DNA of 64,000 nt, taken from NCBI GenBank assembly GCA_017562135.1, contig QEYB01000926.1, forward strand, positions 1-64,000, given 5' to 3'. The notes under the pieces are model-generated. The model was not told the DNA's origin. It ran no database searches and saw nothing but the letters and a program-made list of their open reading frames with translations. This document shows, piece by piece, positions 50,001 to 61,194 of the stretch. The number at the start of each line of letters is the position of its first letter. The first letter of the stretch is position 1. The position numbers and the translations under genes are program-made. The DNA is from Dipylidium caninum. Lineage: Eukaryota; Platyhelminthes; Cestoda; Cyclophyllidea; Dipylidiidae.

Positions 50001-53000
50001 CTCTTCGGTGTGGAGAAAGGGCGATTTAGTGGCGTGACGAGTCCCAACCTTCCTGCCCCCGCCCCCAGGGTGTGCTACTCATCTGTTGGCGTTGTTGATT
50101 GGCTGCGGTTGCGCAACACCGGAGCACACACACACACATAATTAAGTGAGCGAGGAGAGTAAAACTTAAACGGGAAGGTGCAAAAGCAGGAGAGGGAATT
50201 CGAGGCAAAGCGGTCTCGACGACACCTCGACGAGAAAGGAGGAGCTTTAACGCAGACACGAGTTCGTGAGTCTACGAGGAAGAAGCTCCCGGATCTCGTT
50301 TTTGCCACTTTCCCACCCTACTATTTTGGACTGAGGGCGAGGGCAGAAAAAGTCTACCATGTGGCTCACCGGGTCTCCGTCAGCATGGTGAAATGCCATC
50401 TGGATGGGCGAGGATCTTGCTCGGGTAGTGAAGCTACCTCGATGAAGAACATAAACAATAGTGAATCATGGTGAAGAAAGCGTTATGTGTGTGCCTGTGG
50501 AGGAGGTCAGAAAGAAGTTCACCGATAAAGTTTATAATAGCATTAACAGGAGGGGGGGTTTGTGTGTGCGTGTGTGTGTTTGGCGGTTGCAAGTTGTGTC
50601 ATCTGTCGCAACTGGAAGGGGAGCAGTAAATAGAATTTGCTGTTGCTAATAGAGTGAGAGGCTCAAAGAGGAGTCGTGTGTGTGTGCGTACATGGTGGCA
50701 GAGGATAGTAGTATTTTCAAGGCGAGGTTATCGGGGGAAGTCTGAGAGACGCCAACTGATGGCCAGAGGAAGCCTCGCCCAAGACGGGTATGAGGAATAT
50801 GGTCGGATCGAGAATAATGAGAGAGTAATGGAAAAAGGAAAGTCGCAGTGATTCACACCTTCCGGCCTGCCTGCCTATCATCCGCCTTAGAGAGCCAAAC
50901 CGGCAATCTCGCGGATAGTACAGCAATTTAGCGGGTGAAAGATGACAGTTGCGGCGTGATGAGAGTGGGTCAAGCATTGGGAGAGGATTAGGTCAAGGAT
51001 TTCGGGGCTACTCGACCTTGGGGGGAAGATTAATAAGTGACGAGGGCAAACTCGAGGGGAAAAGCAATAACTCGAGAGGACAAATTTTTCCCACTCGAGA
51101 CATAGTCGCCTCCTCTCACGGGCCAATGACGAGAAGTGTATGTGTGTGTTTGAGCTCATGGCAACCGTTGGTAAGTGGATAGTGCAAAGTGCGCCACTTG
51201 AAACGTCTGCCACAACTTGACCGTTAATCCGCACCGCGAGAGTGAGGCGCGGTGTACAAGGAGGTGTGAAAGTTCAGAGGGAAAGATGCTGAGGTTATAC
51301 TTTTTTTTGTCAGTGGCATACACCAGCCAACACAAAATGGGTGGCTATTGCGCTCGGTAGGTGCGATCTGCTAGTGTGTGCGCGTGTGTGACGCCTGGAG
51401 ACAGAGAGGGAGACTTCAAAGGAGAGAGCCTCGTTACGATAGTTCACTTTAAGACCTGGTTTATTATCTACTATTATTCCTCAATGCCTTCCAAGAACCT
51501 GCGAAAGGTGGAACCGGAGATGTGACAATGAGTTTGTGAACGATCACTCCGACTGGCACAGAAGAAAGTCAACACACACGCACACACAACAACGCCGAGG
51601 CAATGATGCGGTTGAACGGTATGAGGAGCTCGTCGGGCGCAAAGAAAGTGTTTCCCGAGGTGGCGGAGCGGAAAAACACCATCACTCAATCAGTTTGTTT
51701 GACAACCCCAATTGGAAGGCCGGTGCCGAGATGATGCAGTGGCAAAGACATGAGGAAAAAATACTCTGAAATGAAGGGAAGCGGTAACGGTTGCCTAAGG
51801 GCGCAAGTATTACACCATTAGAGCGAACGAACGATCGGAGGAGCAAGTCGACGAAGTGGAGTGAGGTCAGTTGACAGTGCCAGTGACCTGCGGGTGAAAG
51901 CTGTCATAAAAGTGAGGCACCACTTAAATCAGCGTATCACACGAATGCGTAAAGATTTCTTCCACTAAAAGCCCGCGCAGACGTTGGTGCAGTGGAGAGA
52001 GATAAGTTATCCCGTTGCGAGAGGCAAATTGCCATCTGAGGCTCGAAAACGCTCCTCAGCAAGCGACACAAAGACAGACTCAAGAAAGGACGCTTCAGTG
52101 ACGTGGTGTACACCCTTGGCAGCATTGAAAGGAGGCCGAGCCTGTCAGAGAGCACTGGTCATGTCAATTTGGCAGGTGAGGTAATCGTTCGGGTGCACAT
52201 TGCCTGCTCGACAGAGAAAGGGATCATGGCAAGCAGTGGCTACCGCCCCGGCCACTGACACCACGCTTTATTGGACATTAACCTCGTCCTCCTCCTCCGC
52301 CAGGCGACTTCAGCACAAGTTAGGAGGATGGATGAGTCGCGACGATCTCCTACTACATAGATAGCAGGAATTGAAAATATCCACTGAACTCTTTATCCTT
52401 AACGTCAAAGGCCCATTTCTCAAGGTTGCTTGCCTTTTCTTTTGTGACAATATGCGAGAAATGACCACCTTCAACACGAGATTCACACCTCCTTCCGTCC
52501 TAAACTTACCAAACACACATGAACTAGAGCGACTTTGGGGAGATGTGTCTCATGGGAGCTGAAAATACACGCCTTATAGCTGAGACAGTGGGCAAAATCA
52601 AATCATGCAATGTCCATCTTCCCTCCCACCTTTCGGGGCCAGCGTATCATTCAGTGATAGCGAAAGGAGGTCAAATTTGTGAGGGGATTCTTATTCTAAC
52701 ACAGTCTGGCTCATCGTCCTCATTTCGACGGGAAATGTGCGGTTTAACCTTCAAATCTACACAAGAAACCTGAGGCGGTATTATTTTTTCCTCTATCTCG
52801 ACTTTTGGAGATAACACAGCGAACGTCTTAACCCTAAGATCGTCTATTTCCGTCCATCTCAGATGCGGAGTGGGGAGATCATGGGTCATATCGCGACGGC
52901 TGCTGAGGCGCGTCTCCACCGGCTCCAAGGGGATCCCCCACAATTTGCGGTTAAACAGTTTTCCGCCCGCTCAACAAATCTCGAACAAGACGGACGAATG

Positions 53001-54354
53001 AAAAGATGTGGTTAAGAGGCAAGCACGCAAGAAATGCATTTCACCCACCGGGATGGATGCGGTCGAAGTGTCAGTCAGACGACAATCGAGAGGACATTAA
53101 AACAAACATGTCTTGTTAATACATGAAGTCGCGAAAAAGAGGAGATGGAAGGAGGCACGAGTCCGAGCTTTGAGCCAACTAAAGGACTTCGCAGGGAATT
53201 GGATTCCCACAAAGGACTCCACTCGTCGTGTCAAGTGTTTTTTTTTTACCCTTTACACACTCGCCATCGTTTACTCGATCCCACGGAATGTGCGCGATGC
53301 CCTTTCCACCTCAACCTTCCCCAGGGACAATCCCCTCCCGAGGTAGTCGGCTTAGAAGGTGAACGAATGTCAGTGGGTTGGACACTTGGAGAGTCTAATG
53401 GAGTGAGAATTCACGGTGTCATCTTCATAACCTTTTAAGTTAGCCTGGGGAAGGAATGTTGTGGGTGAAAAGAGGCTTGGTCTAAGTTCCAAATACTTCC
53501 AGTTAAGAAACAGGCTGGGATGTCAGCCGCCAAACAGCATGTCACAGGAAGAGACTGAGAACCGAAAAGCCAGGGAGGAGGCAACGCCATGAAGGGCAGT
53601 GACAAAGACACATTAAACGAGGGACGATCGACGGATAAAGTAGTTAAAAGGAAGGCGAGGAAACCGCTGACAGAGAGGAAGGAACAACCACAAGGGGATC
53701 AAACAACTCACCCAAACCGGTGGTTTCAAACAACACCGTCTGTGATATCCCCAGATCATGACACCACTCCAAGAATGCCGAGACGTTGTCCCTGGCAGCC
53801 CAGTGGTTTCTCAGCCGCACGCCGACCTCAGTGGCAGCGGCGGCAGCAGAGGTATTTGCTGCCCACGTGCGAACTAGGGGAGCATGGACGAAACCGCCAG
53901 TTGCCACATCTGACTCGGAGAGGCAGGACTCGGCGGCATGTTTGAGGGGCTGTGAAAAGACCGGCAGATTGTCAGCAGTCAGCTGACCCAAAGCGTTACT
54001 GGGGCCAGTGCCTCGAAGACTGGTGTAGAGCTTGTGCTCCCTTGACGTGACCCTCACCCCGCGGGGACAACGGGGCAGATTGGCGGCCAGAACCTGTGTC
54101 CAAAACGCAGAGGAAGGGCGGGGATTAGTTGAGGCGTAGGAGGTTGAGACAATGGAAGGGCCCCAAACGGTCACACCCACACACACCTTGAAGTGAAGCT
54201 TGTGAGCAAGTCGAGCCAGCCACACACCAGATTTGAGGCGTTCCAATAGATCGCAGGCATTCTCGAGGGGTGGGACGTTGGCCTCGTTGAAGACGTAGCG
54301 TTGTAACCAGTCGCAAATATCCTCGCGGATTACGCACATTGACTCGTCGAGGAT
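40706..54354 (-). CDS. GAS2-like protein (calponin-homology plus GAR domains)
   Basis: A cytoskeletal linker of the GAS2/GAS2L (Drosophila pickled eggs) family: the CH domain binds actin and the GAR domain binds microtubules. Six exons are seen: 54187-54354, 53712-54093, 48296-48799, 47277-47615, 45663-45895 and 40706-41038, 1959 nt or 652 codons plus stop, with consistent phases at all five junctions. Exons 1-3 give the CH domain (IREDICDWLQRYVF, RDNVSAFLEWCHDLGI, LFETTGL, then LMDLARLASRFGL). A Ser/Ala-rich linker follows, and the last exon holds the complete GAR domain (CTCCHRNR, VRVGGGWLTL, RYDPC). The CH start lacks an ATG upstream of 54354 in frame, so a 5' exon is probably missing. The ATG in exon 1 (DESMCV) is a possible but less likely start. 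Confidence 0.88.
42474..42559 (+). repeat. Compound triplet repeat, intron copy
   Basis: A longer, purer (CCG)n run than in the spacer copy, then (CAC)n and (TCC)n. Confidence 0.85.
42773..42794 (+). repeat. (GT)n microsatellite
   Basis: About 11 GT units; the spacer partner near 18573-18590 is shorter. Confidence 0.8.
43760..44035 (+). repeat. Three-copy dispersed repeat, copy C
   Basis: More diverged at its start (GTCAATCAAAATAATTTTCA) but close to copy A at its end (CAGCAATCGGTCGGCGAAAT). Weak similarity to the spacer may continue near 44280-44360. It lies inside a GAS2-like intron. Confidence 0.7.
45663..45895 (-). CDS. GAS2-like exon 5 (Ser-rich basic linker)
   Basis: Acceptor CTGCCTTTTTAG; reads GLQSKSQTLSKSSIPTV and a Ser/Arg-rich stretch ending SDLAAE before GTGAGT. 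Both junction phases agree with the neighbouring exons. Confidence 0.78.
47277..47615 (-). CDS. GAS2-like exon 4 (linker)
   Basis: Acceptor CTCCATTAG; reads SDAACQSNANNAG, then VYVEVDDSSDLGD and a basic, Pro-rich part (KIPAPKARDAARGRVD) ending VTVRG before GTTAGT. Confidence 0.75.
47948..47970 (+). repeat. (CA)n microsatellite
   Basis: About ten CA units followed by GACAGACAG, upstream of GAS2-like exon 4 (within intron 3). Confidence 0.85.
48296..48799 (-). CDS. GAS2-like exon 3 (CH domain end and linker)
   Basis: Starts VNRTEEKNVLLTLMDLARL, completing the CH domain, then EREIEALE, a seven-Ala run and a Ser/Thr-rich acidic linker. The donor GTACGT at 48295 is inferred because it is the only one nearby giving the phase that exon 4 needs. 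Confidence 0.82.
48800..53711 (-). other. Largest intron of the GAS2-like gene
   Basis: A 4.9-kb intron with several GT/CA microsatellites (for example near 50130 and 50565) and no recognisable coding sequence. Confidence 0.7.
53712..54093 (-). CDS. GAS2-like exon 2 (CH domain middle)
   Basis: Starts VLAANLPRCPRG after GACACAG and ends FETTGL G before GTGAGT. It includes a long insert (about residues 10-85 of the exon) between the conserved CH helices, ending in a short Ala run. RDNVSAFLEWCHDLG is the family hallmark. A 93-nt intron separates it from exon 1. Confidence 0.87.
54187..54354 (-). CDS. GAS2-like exon 1 as seen (CH domain start)
   Basis: The acceptor TTTCACTCTCTACGCAG precedes ILDESMCVIREDICDWLQ. 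The exon ends HKLHFK before GTGTGT. The open frame upstream begins only with GTG, which argues for an earlier exon that I could not locate. Confidence 0.82.
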
Positions 54355-57300
54355 CTGCGTAGAGAGTGAAAGATGTCGTCGAGCGAAGTGAAGCAGTGGA
54401 AAATAAGCCACGAGGGAAGTGCGTACACAGCTCGGGTCAAGAAGAAGACGAGACTACGCCATGGTGAGCACGACATGCCACGCCGCACCTACCACGTAGA
54501 TTCTCGACCTTAGCGACCAAGCAACCTCGAGCAAACATTAACGAACCGTCGGTCTCATGAGCTTAAAGTCAAACGAAGTGAAGGTTTTTTCCTTCCTCCC
54601 TTCGACGACGAAATAGGAAACACATTACAGTTGAGTGGGGCTTTTTAACAGTTTCAACTCCCTTCAATGGGCTGAGAAAGGGAGGGGAAATGGAAAGGGG
54701 CGATTTTTTTGATCGTGGTATGTCTCGCCTGCTCTTTCTCAAACAGTTTACTCAGCACTCCCCAATCAGCATACTTTTTTTTATTCTAAAAGACATTTGG
54801 GGTCGGCGAAGTGAAAATATCACTACTATTCCCGACTCTGACATTGTTTGGTAGTGTGATGTGAGGCAAATGGCTAGTTTTAGTAATCCATGCCGACAGA
54901 GACAAGCGGTTTGTGGCGCTCCCTGTCAGACATCGCTTCAACTCTCAAATAGACTGAGGTGAATGCATGAAATTTTAAGACTTAACCTCTACCCCTTGAC
55001 ATGGCGTCAATTGTGATAGAGGTTAGACTAAGTGCGATAGATGTTCAAGAAAGTAAGGGCGTACAGACGATCTCGAGGCAAGGGCACTCAGATACGTTGC
55101 TGAGTGTTGTCAGTGCAATCAAGTCGATTACGGCGCTACTTATTGCAGTCAAGTGCCGTTAAGTGACAAGGAGTAGAGCCCACATATTTGCGACGCGGCA
55201 TTAAGTCTGAAACACTCTTAGAGACTGAGAGTGAAAGAAAGGTGGTAGATTCAGGGGTCTTCTGCCACCCACCCATCTGCTCGCCACACTATATATATGC
55301 GAAAGCGAAACGGCAGAGAAAAGAAAAAAGGAGAGAAGAGCCCACGCCGGGGTCGAGGCTCGCGCACGTTGTGGGCGGATATACATTTTCACATGCCTAA
55401 TGTTCTAACACTCTCTGACTAGCCCCATTTATTCGCCTCACTGGTAACGCTGAGACATAACACCGTCTCATTGCCATTGTCTTGACTCCAGATAATGCAA
55501 ATCACTGGGACGGGGAGGAAGGTGGTTGGAGGTGGTGATAAGGCGGAAGAAGGTGACAGTCACTCGATTCCCCTAATTCAGACATTAGGCCACATTAGTT
55601 TTGAGATTAGTGTCGTTGCTACATGCCTCAGGGTATGCACAAAGCATGGGATCTTTGCCAGACAGAACAACTGCCGTTCGAGGTGGGAGAGGAGGCAAAA
55701 TGCAGTATTCGGCAACTATAAGGTAAGGAACGAGGTAGGCGAGCAGAAGGCCTCACTCTAAGGCGGTGGAGAAGACGATGGAGAACGTGTGAACGCTGTA
55801 AGATTCCCACATTCACATAAATTAACGGCAAAATAAAAACATAAAGAGCATTGACAGCCGAGAAGATGAGTGTCGAAGTTGTGTTGGGTCATCAAGTAAA
55901 AGTGTTGGAACCATTTTAAGCGACACTATAAGTACTAAGTTTCCACGTATGTGAAGTTAATCACGAGAAGTTAAGCGTGCTTAGTGTTAGGGTTTTAAAA
56001 GTGGGTGGCTCAAACCAAAGGACCGAAAATCGTAAATGCCGTGGAAGATTATCTCGTACTGTGACTTTTTTTAGAGTATCTTCCAATGGAAGAAGCTCAT
56101 TTCTTACACGAAAAATTCGAAGCCGCTTGCAGCGAGAATAACCAAGTGGCATCGAAATTGGGTACACAGGCGGGCTCAGATACTACATCCATTCTCGTCG
56201 CCCACCACCCTCAATTAAACAAAAATTTTACGGTGATCGTCCTTTCCAATATCGATGTCACTAGCTGAGAGTTGCGGAAGGCAGGTCAAGCACCAGCAAA
56301 GTTGACCAAACGATTGTTTTTAAGCCGACGCAGTAGTACAAGCTTCTGCTGGTGTCAATTAAGCTCCAACACTACCCCTACAACCGTAAAGGCACATCAC
56401 GTAATCACTCTAAGGCGGCCGGCCTTTGAAGGCTGGTTGACAGACTGCAGCACTGAGAGATGGAATACTCCATTAATGGCGTCTACCTTCGTGACACTGC
56501 TTAAAACAGTCAGTCGTGAGAAATTAACTCCAACTTCACGCACCAGGACACGCAACACGCCGCAATTCCACACCTATTCGAATTGGCAGGGTTTAAATCA
56601 TGTGAAAAGCACTATGTTTTCATATGACTCTTCTAATCAAAAGGACAGATAAAGTTACACCACACACGCGTCATTGATGAATAATAAATTATTTATCTGA
56701 GAAGGAAAATGTGACACTACTGATTCGCTCAATGGAATCACGAAACGATTAACATAAACATATATTCTTAGAGTTAAAGATTAGCTAAAAATTAGGATTG
56801 GAGAGGATTCAGCTCTGTGTTTGAAAAAGCGACCCCTCCGATTTTGGTAGTGCTTCATCAGAGCAAGAAAAATGCGCAGGAAATCGCACTTTTAGTTACC
56901 TCAACATGCCGCAATGAAACTTAAATCTTAGGTCAAGACAGAGATATCACAGACTCCGCGAGACCCGCAACATCCTTAATGACTACTTGCCCAACAATAA
57001 GCATGGATAACATTGAAATGTGTACTACTTTATGCCTGGGTGCAGATGGAGTGGAAAAGAACTTAGAGAAGACAGAAGTACCGAAGCAATCAATTCAATA
57101 TACGATGGGCAAACTCACACTTTATGATCATCATTGTAGGCACAGTTTCAAAGATAATTGAGAAGAACTTCTGCACCGTACGAACATAGAAAGGGTGGAC
57201 AATTGTACAGTCAGTACATCAATGGTATGGTGTGTGCAAAGGCAAAGCGACTGTTAGAAAAGAGGGAATATATCGAAAGAGAAGACTATTTCAGGTACAT

Positions 57301-57672
57301 ACAGCGATGATAATAACAACCTAATGACAATTCAGTGTACTTATAAGAGCTAAAAGAAGATTGACACTGTTTAAAGAGAAAATGCAAATTAGAAAAAAAA
57401 ATTTTGGATAAAGGAGCAGAGAATCACTGATGGATGAAAATTGAAACACTCCTAAGGGTGCAATTTAAATGTGCCCTTAACGAGAACACAGACACAAGTA
57501 AAAGTAAATGCCAAGTCGATGAGGAGAAAGAAGTTGATTAACGCTCAACACACTTGAAATAACAAATAGAAAGGTGCATCAAATTGCAATAGTTTACGTC
57601 TCAAATTCCATTTTAACGTGAAGGTAGTAATAAAAACTCACTTGCACAAACGCAGTCGAAATACCGCCATTA
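54355..57672. other. Gene-poor stretch upstream of the GAS2-like gene
   Basis: The missing 5' exon of the GAS2-like gene probably lies here or further up. Composition shifts to AT-rich in this stretch. Short ORFs at 55495-55761, 56086-56652 and 56979-57161 show no family features. Confidence 0.5.
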
Positions 57673-58188
57673 TCAGTGAATGGCATACCGCAGGAGATCG
57701 GGTGAATAAGTCCCGATGTTGAGCGGCAAGTTCCTGACATGTTTGTGTGGAAATGGAGAGGGAACTAGACGGAACAAATGGAAAAAGTTGGATAGCAGGA
57801 AAATTGTGTCAACACTAAGCACTAGCATTATGAAGAGCGGTAGAAGCAAAATAGTTTGGAAACCGTAAGTGGAAATCAATAACAGGATTAATATGCAAAA
57901 TAAAACCTGATTATATAGGACGAGTGAGTTAATATTGGGTAGAAAACCTCTGAGAAACAATCCAAACCCACAGAACACGAAAATCATCGTCAGATAAACA
58001 AAACAAGGTTTATAAAAAGGGTTAGCATGTGACTGACCACAAGAGAAAGAGCTGACTACAAATATTGAAGGTAAGTCATATGTCAGGGGACAGAATGATG
58101 GGTCTACTGTCACCTTAGCAGTCATACTAACCCAAGCACTAAACAACGCCCAAATCAACAAACGTACACGAAATATACGGGTGAACAC
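57673..58188 (-). CDS. Unidentified hydrophobic ORF
   Basis: A 171-codon open frame on the - strand in AT-rich DNA, opening with GTG at 58188; the first ATG gives MTAKVTVDPSFCPLTYD. At least three hydrophobic segments are visible (VYLTMIFVFCGFGLFL, LFCILILLLIST, ILLLPLFIMLVLSV), as in a small multi-pass membrane protein. I do not recognise the family, and T-rich DNA tends to translate into hydrophobic residues, so it may be spurious. A chance open frame of this length would be unusual here. Confidence 0.25.
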   Translation of the reverse strand: MFTRIFRVRLLIWALFSAWVSMTAKVTVDPSFCPLTYDLPSIFVVSSFSCGQSHANPFYKPCFVYLTMIFVFCGFGLFLRGFLPNINSLVLYNQVLFCILILLLISTYGFQTILLLPLFIMLVLSVDTIFLLSNFFHLFRLVPSPFPHKHVRNLPLNIGTYSPDLLRYAIH

Positions 58189-59098
58189 AAGAGATTACCG
58201 ACCCTGAAAAGCAAAAGCCTAGGGGCCCCCGCACCCACAGGGATTTAAAATAGTCGCCGCGAAGGGAACTTTGGAATCGTGATTTGTATAAACACACCGT
58301 GCGTAGTAAACAAAGGATTTACAAATCTTAAATAACTATGAATAGATTGTGTTTAAAAACTTTATACAGTGTTAGGAAGCAATTAATAATTAGTTTGTTG
58401 AGATAAAGTGAGGCGTATAGATAATAGTAATCAAAGACAATTATGATACAGAGGGAGCAAATTACGGAAAGTTATGGAACCAAATATTAATAACAAGAAA
58501 ATTGAAAAAGCAATTTAATTTTCTTTTTGAAATCCATTACTTTACCCAAGAGATATAATGTGAAATATTATCTTAGATTCATTGTTGCGGAGTCACGGTG
58601 AGACAAAACGATAACGGAAACGTATTGCCTTTCGCATGTTGTATCGTTGTTGTGTGGTGCGCCTAGAAAAAGAGCAATTATAAGCTGTAAATCGGAACCC
58701 AATTAAAAGCACTGGCAATGCCGGTGTTACCACACGGCAAAAAGCAAGATGTGGTGTAGAAGATCAAACCGCGAAGCTCTTAGACCATTTAATGATGCGA
58801 GGAATGCATATTTTATTTTATGTACAAGGTTTCGGTAACCAGACCCTCTGTCACATGCTTGTACGGGCACGTCTAATGGGCCACTTACAAGCATTGACAT
58901 CGATTACTACAAGTGTGTTACTGTGTTATTCATTATTTTGGGTTTAGGACATGAATTGCTAACACAATTGTTGTTTTTTTGTGTCATTTAAGCCAATTAC
59001 AATGTTTCTTCTCGTTTGATTTGCTGAGGTCCCGTCTGGAAAGAATGCGGGAATCCGTAAAAGTATGCTTTTCAGTAAATTACTACTTTGCTATCTAG

Positions 59099-59459
59099 GA
59101 TAAAAATGCTAACCAAACCGGTGTTTTCGCAACCCTTCACAAATCCATTAATCCACAATCCGTTTGGATTGACAAAGACGAATTTCTTGACGTTGTGTAC
59201 TGGTTGCGCCAAGTTGTTGGGCTTCTAACTGGTATTTATATGGGGATTACTTCCAGTGAGGGGTGCCTTTGGCATATCTTCTTTCTTTTTCACAAACTGC
59301 TTGTTTGTTTACCTGTACGCGACCCTTTTTCAATGTGTAGACGAAGAGGAATACGGCGGGTACAGTGAAATCGTAAAGGAAGGATTAATGACGACTTTTG
59401 CCACATTTTTGGTCGCTTGGGTAGTTGTATATGACACCTTGTATGGTACAAAACTGTAA
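59099..59459 (+). CDS. RAB5IF: RAB5IF (OPTI), main exon
   Basis: A small ER membrane protein, the obligate partner of the TMCO1 insertase in the GEL complex that helps insert multi-pass proteins (family knowledge). The exon follows CTATCTAG and reads KSINPQSVWIDKDEFLDVVY, then WLRQVVG, GLLPVRGAFG, hydrophobic TM segments, CVDEEEYGGYSEIVKEGLMT and a final TM ending YGTKL. DKDEFLDV and DEEEYGG are family hallmarks. One extra base near 59240 (ATATGGGG) breaks the frame between LTGIY and GLLPVRG; without it the exon is exactly 120 codons including the stop. The N-terminal exon was not located; an ATG near 58720 (MPVLPHGKKQD) is only a possibility. The FKBPL-like gene starts within 200 bp downstream on the same strand. 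Confidence 0.88.
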
Positions 59460-59638
59460 AATTGCGAAAATTCCTGAACGTTATCATCACGCAATCAATT
59501 GTAACCCTTTTGCCGCTTATGTACTTATTTGCATTTCACATTCAGTAAAAATATCTGTGATTGATACCTGTGTAGTTTTCTTACTTTCGCTATGATGTGA
59601 ATTGGTAAAACTTTCATTTTCTCAGTAGTGATTACCAG

Positions 59639-59992
59639 GTGAATTTTGCTACCATATTTTGTCGCTTTAAGCATTGCGAATTACGTGACCGCAACAGAGC
59701 GGACACGCAACCGGCGCTTCGTGGTGTCCTGGATGGCAGTAAATGCTGGATCACCCTGACCGCGACACGTAGCATTCAATTCTTACACTGTTCTCTTTGT
59801 TTTGGCCATGATTGCCCTCACAATCTTAATGTAAATCCCCATCAACCCCTGAAATTGTGTTTGCGTGTGGGTTTGGCTCCAGATCTTTCGAACGGCCTTC
59901 GTGGAGCTGTGGAAAAGGCCTTGAAAACTCTAAATGTCGGTTCCAGTGCTGTCATTGAAGTTACCGAAAGTGCACAATCTCAGCCATGCCAG
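59639..59992 (+). CDS. FKBPL-like exon with degenerate FKBP region
   Basis: Begins after GATTACCAG, 118 codons in phase 0, ends SQPCQ before GTTAGT. Contains GLRGAVEKALKTLNVGSSAV. Confidence 0.65.
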
Positions 59993-61194
59993 GTTAGTAT
60001 CCGCACTTCTAATCACCTTCGTAGGTGACGATCCAACTTAACGGCTTCTCGGCGCCACCCGGCTTTTATCCAACTCCGGTGAAGGAAGAGGATGAGGATA
60101 AAAAGCAGCCTACTTTGCGTAAAACAACAGCTGCAGGAGACAATCTGAAACTCTCTAACGCTAGTGAGAATAATTCCAATCTCGCTTGGAGGGCTTCAAC
60201 CTCTAAACTCTGGTTAGCTCGTGCTACGGCCTTAAAAACACGCGGTTCTTCTCTCTTTAATTCAACACAGCACAATGGCGTGTCAGATAGTGCTCGTATA
60301 GCCGCAGCATTTGCCTGTTACTCTCGAGCTCTGCAGCTTGTGACTCTGATCAGCGCCACCATCGGTCTGGCATTGCAAACACAAGAATTGGAGAAGGAGA
60401 CTTGTGAAATAATGTTTGGATCGACAGAGGGCGACTATACCGACTTAGATACACTTTCTTCAATGGAATCTGAACTCGTTGATTTAGATTCGGCCTTGAT
60501 TCAAAAGATGCATTTTAGGCGAGTTATATCTGCTTCTTTTCCTACGCTGTTGCGATTTCCCTGTTCTTTTAAGTTAAATTTCACTCTCTCTTCTACAGTC
60601 TTGCTGTCAATTTAGAATGCATTTGAGTGAAGAATTGGCAAAAAGGGGGACATATTCAAATACTGTTTTTTTTTACTAAAGACCACAGAAAAAAGGAACT
60701 CGTATATCTTGATGGTGGACATTGCGTTGTGTCTGATTTTCTATTTGTTTGATTTCTCTTTAGACAAATAAGCTTTTCTAATTTATTGTAGCCTTTTGTC
60801 AAACATGGCGCTATGTCAACTGAAGGTCGATTGTCCCTCTTACGCCGCAAAACTCTGCACAAAAGCCCTCGAATTGGCCCCTCGAGATGGCAGTTTACGG
60901 GTTGAGAGTCAAGGAAAGAAGGAAAGTGAGGGGGACCAAGAGACGGAAGAGGGGGGAGAGGAACAGGAGAAGGAAAAAAGAATAGGAATAAGGGAAGTCG
61001 AGAAGGTGCTCTACCGACGAGCTTTGGCCTACCTTCAAATGGAAGAATTCGAGAAGGGAATTGAGGACGCCGAGAATTTGCTCCAGTTGAATCCTTCCAG
61101 TCATGTGGGTGCGACTATCCTCCGCGATCTTCAAGCCGCCTTGCACGCACACAACGCAACAATAGCCAAGTTGATGAAAAAGGCGTTCCAATGA
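59639..61194 (+). CDS. FKBPL-like TPR co-chaperone
   Basis: Probably a member of the FKBP-like/TPR group that works with HSP90. Exons are 59639-59992, 60025 to about 60572, and 60792-61194. The first part resembles a degenerate FKBP fold (KLCLRVGLAPDL, GLRGAVEKALKTL, AVIEV, then TIQLNGFSAPPGFYP). The second part holds TPR-like helices: WLARATALKTRGSSLF, AAAFACYSRALQL, SNMALCQLKV, AAKLCTKALELAP, VLYRRALAYLQMEEFEKGIE and NLLQLNPSS, ending AKLMKKAFQ. A Glu/Lys low-complexity insert splits the TPR at about 60910-61000. Intron 1 is only 32 nt. The donor of exon 2 is uncertain, since several GT sites fit the phase. The start codon is not resolved: the frame begins GTG right after an AG, so a 5' exon is likely. 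Confidence 0.72.
60025..60572 (+). CDS. FKBPL-like exon with first TPR helices
   Basis: Begins after CACCTTCGTAG with VTIQLNGFSAPPGFYP. The 3' end is a best guess: GTTAAA at 60573 gives the phase required by the next exon, but other GT sites between 60540 and 60610 also do. Confidence 0.55.
60792..61194 (+). CDS. FKBPL-like last exon (TPR end)
   Basis: Begins after TTTATTGTAG with LLSNMALCQLKV, includes the charged insert, and ends KKAFQ TGA. ATTAAA at 61248-61253 is a possible poly(A) signal. Confidence 0.78.

Noticed and set aside
54355..54411. Continuation of the GAS2-like frame upstream to 54411
   Set aside because: The upstream codon is GTG and a good acceptor (TTTCACTCTCTACGCAG) ends at 54355.
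56086..56652. Adjacent + strand frames of 60 and 126 codons, considered as a transposon remnant
   Set aside because: No reverse transcriptase, transposase or gag-like motif could be recognised.
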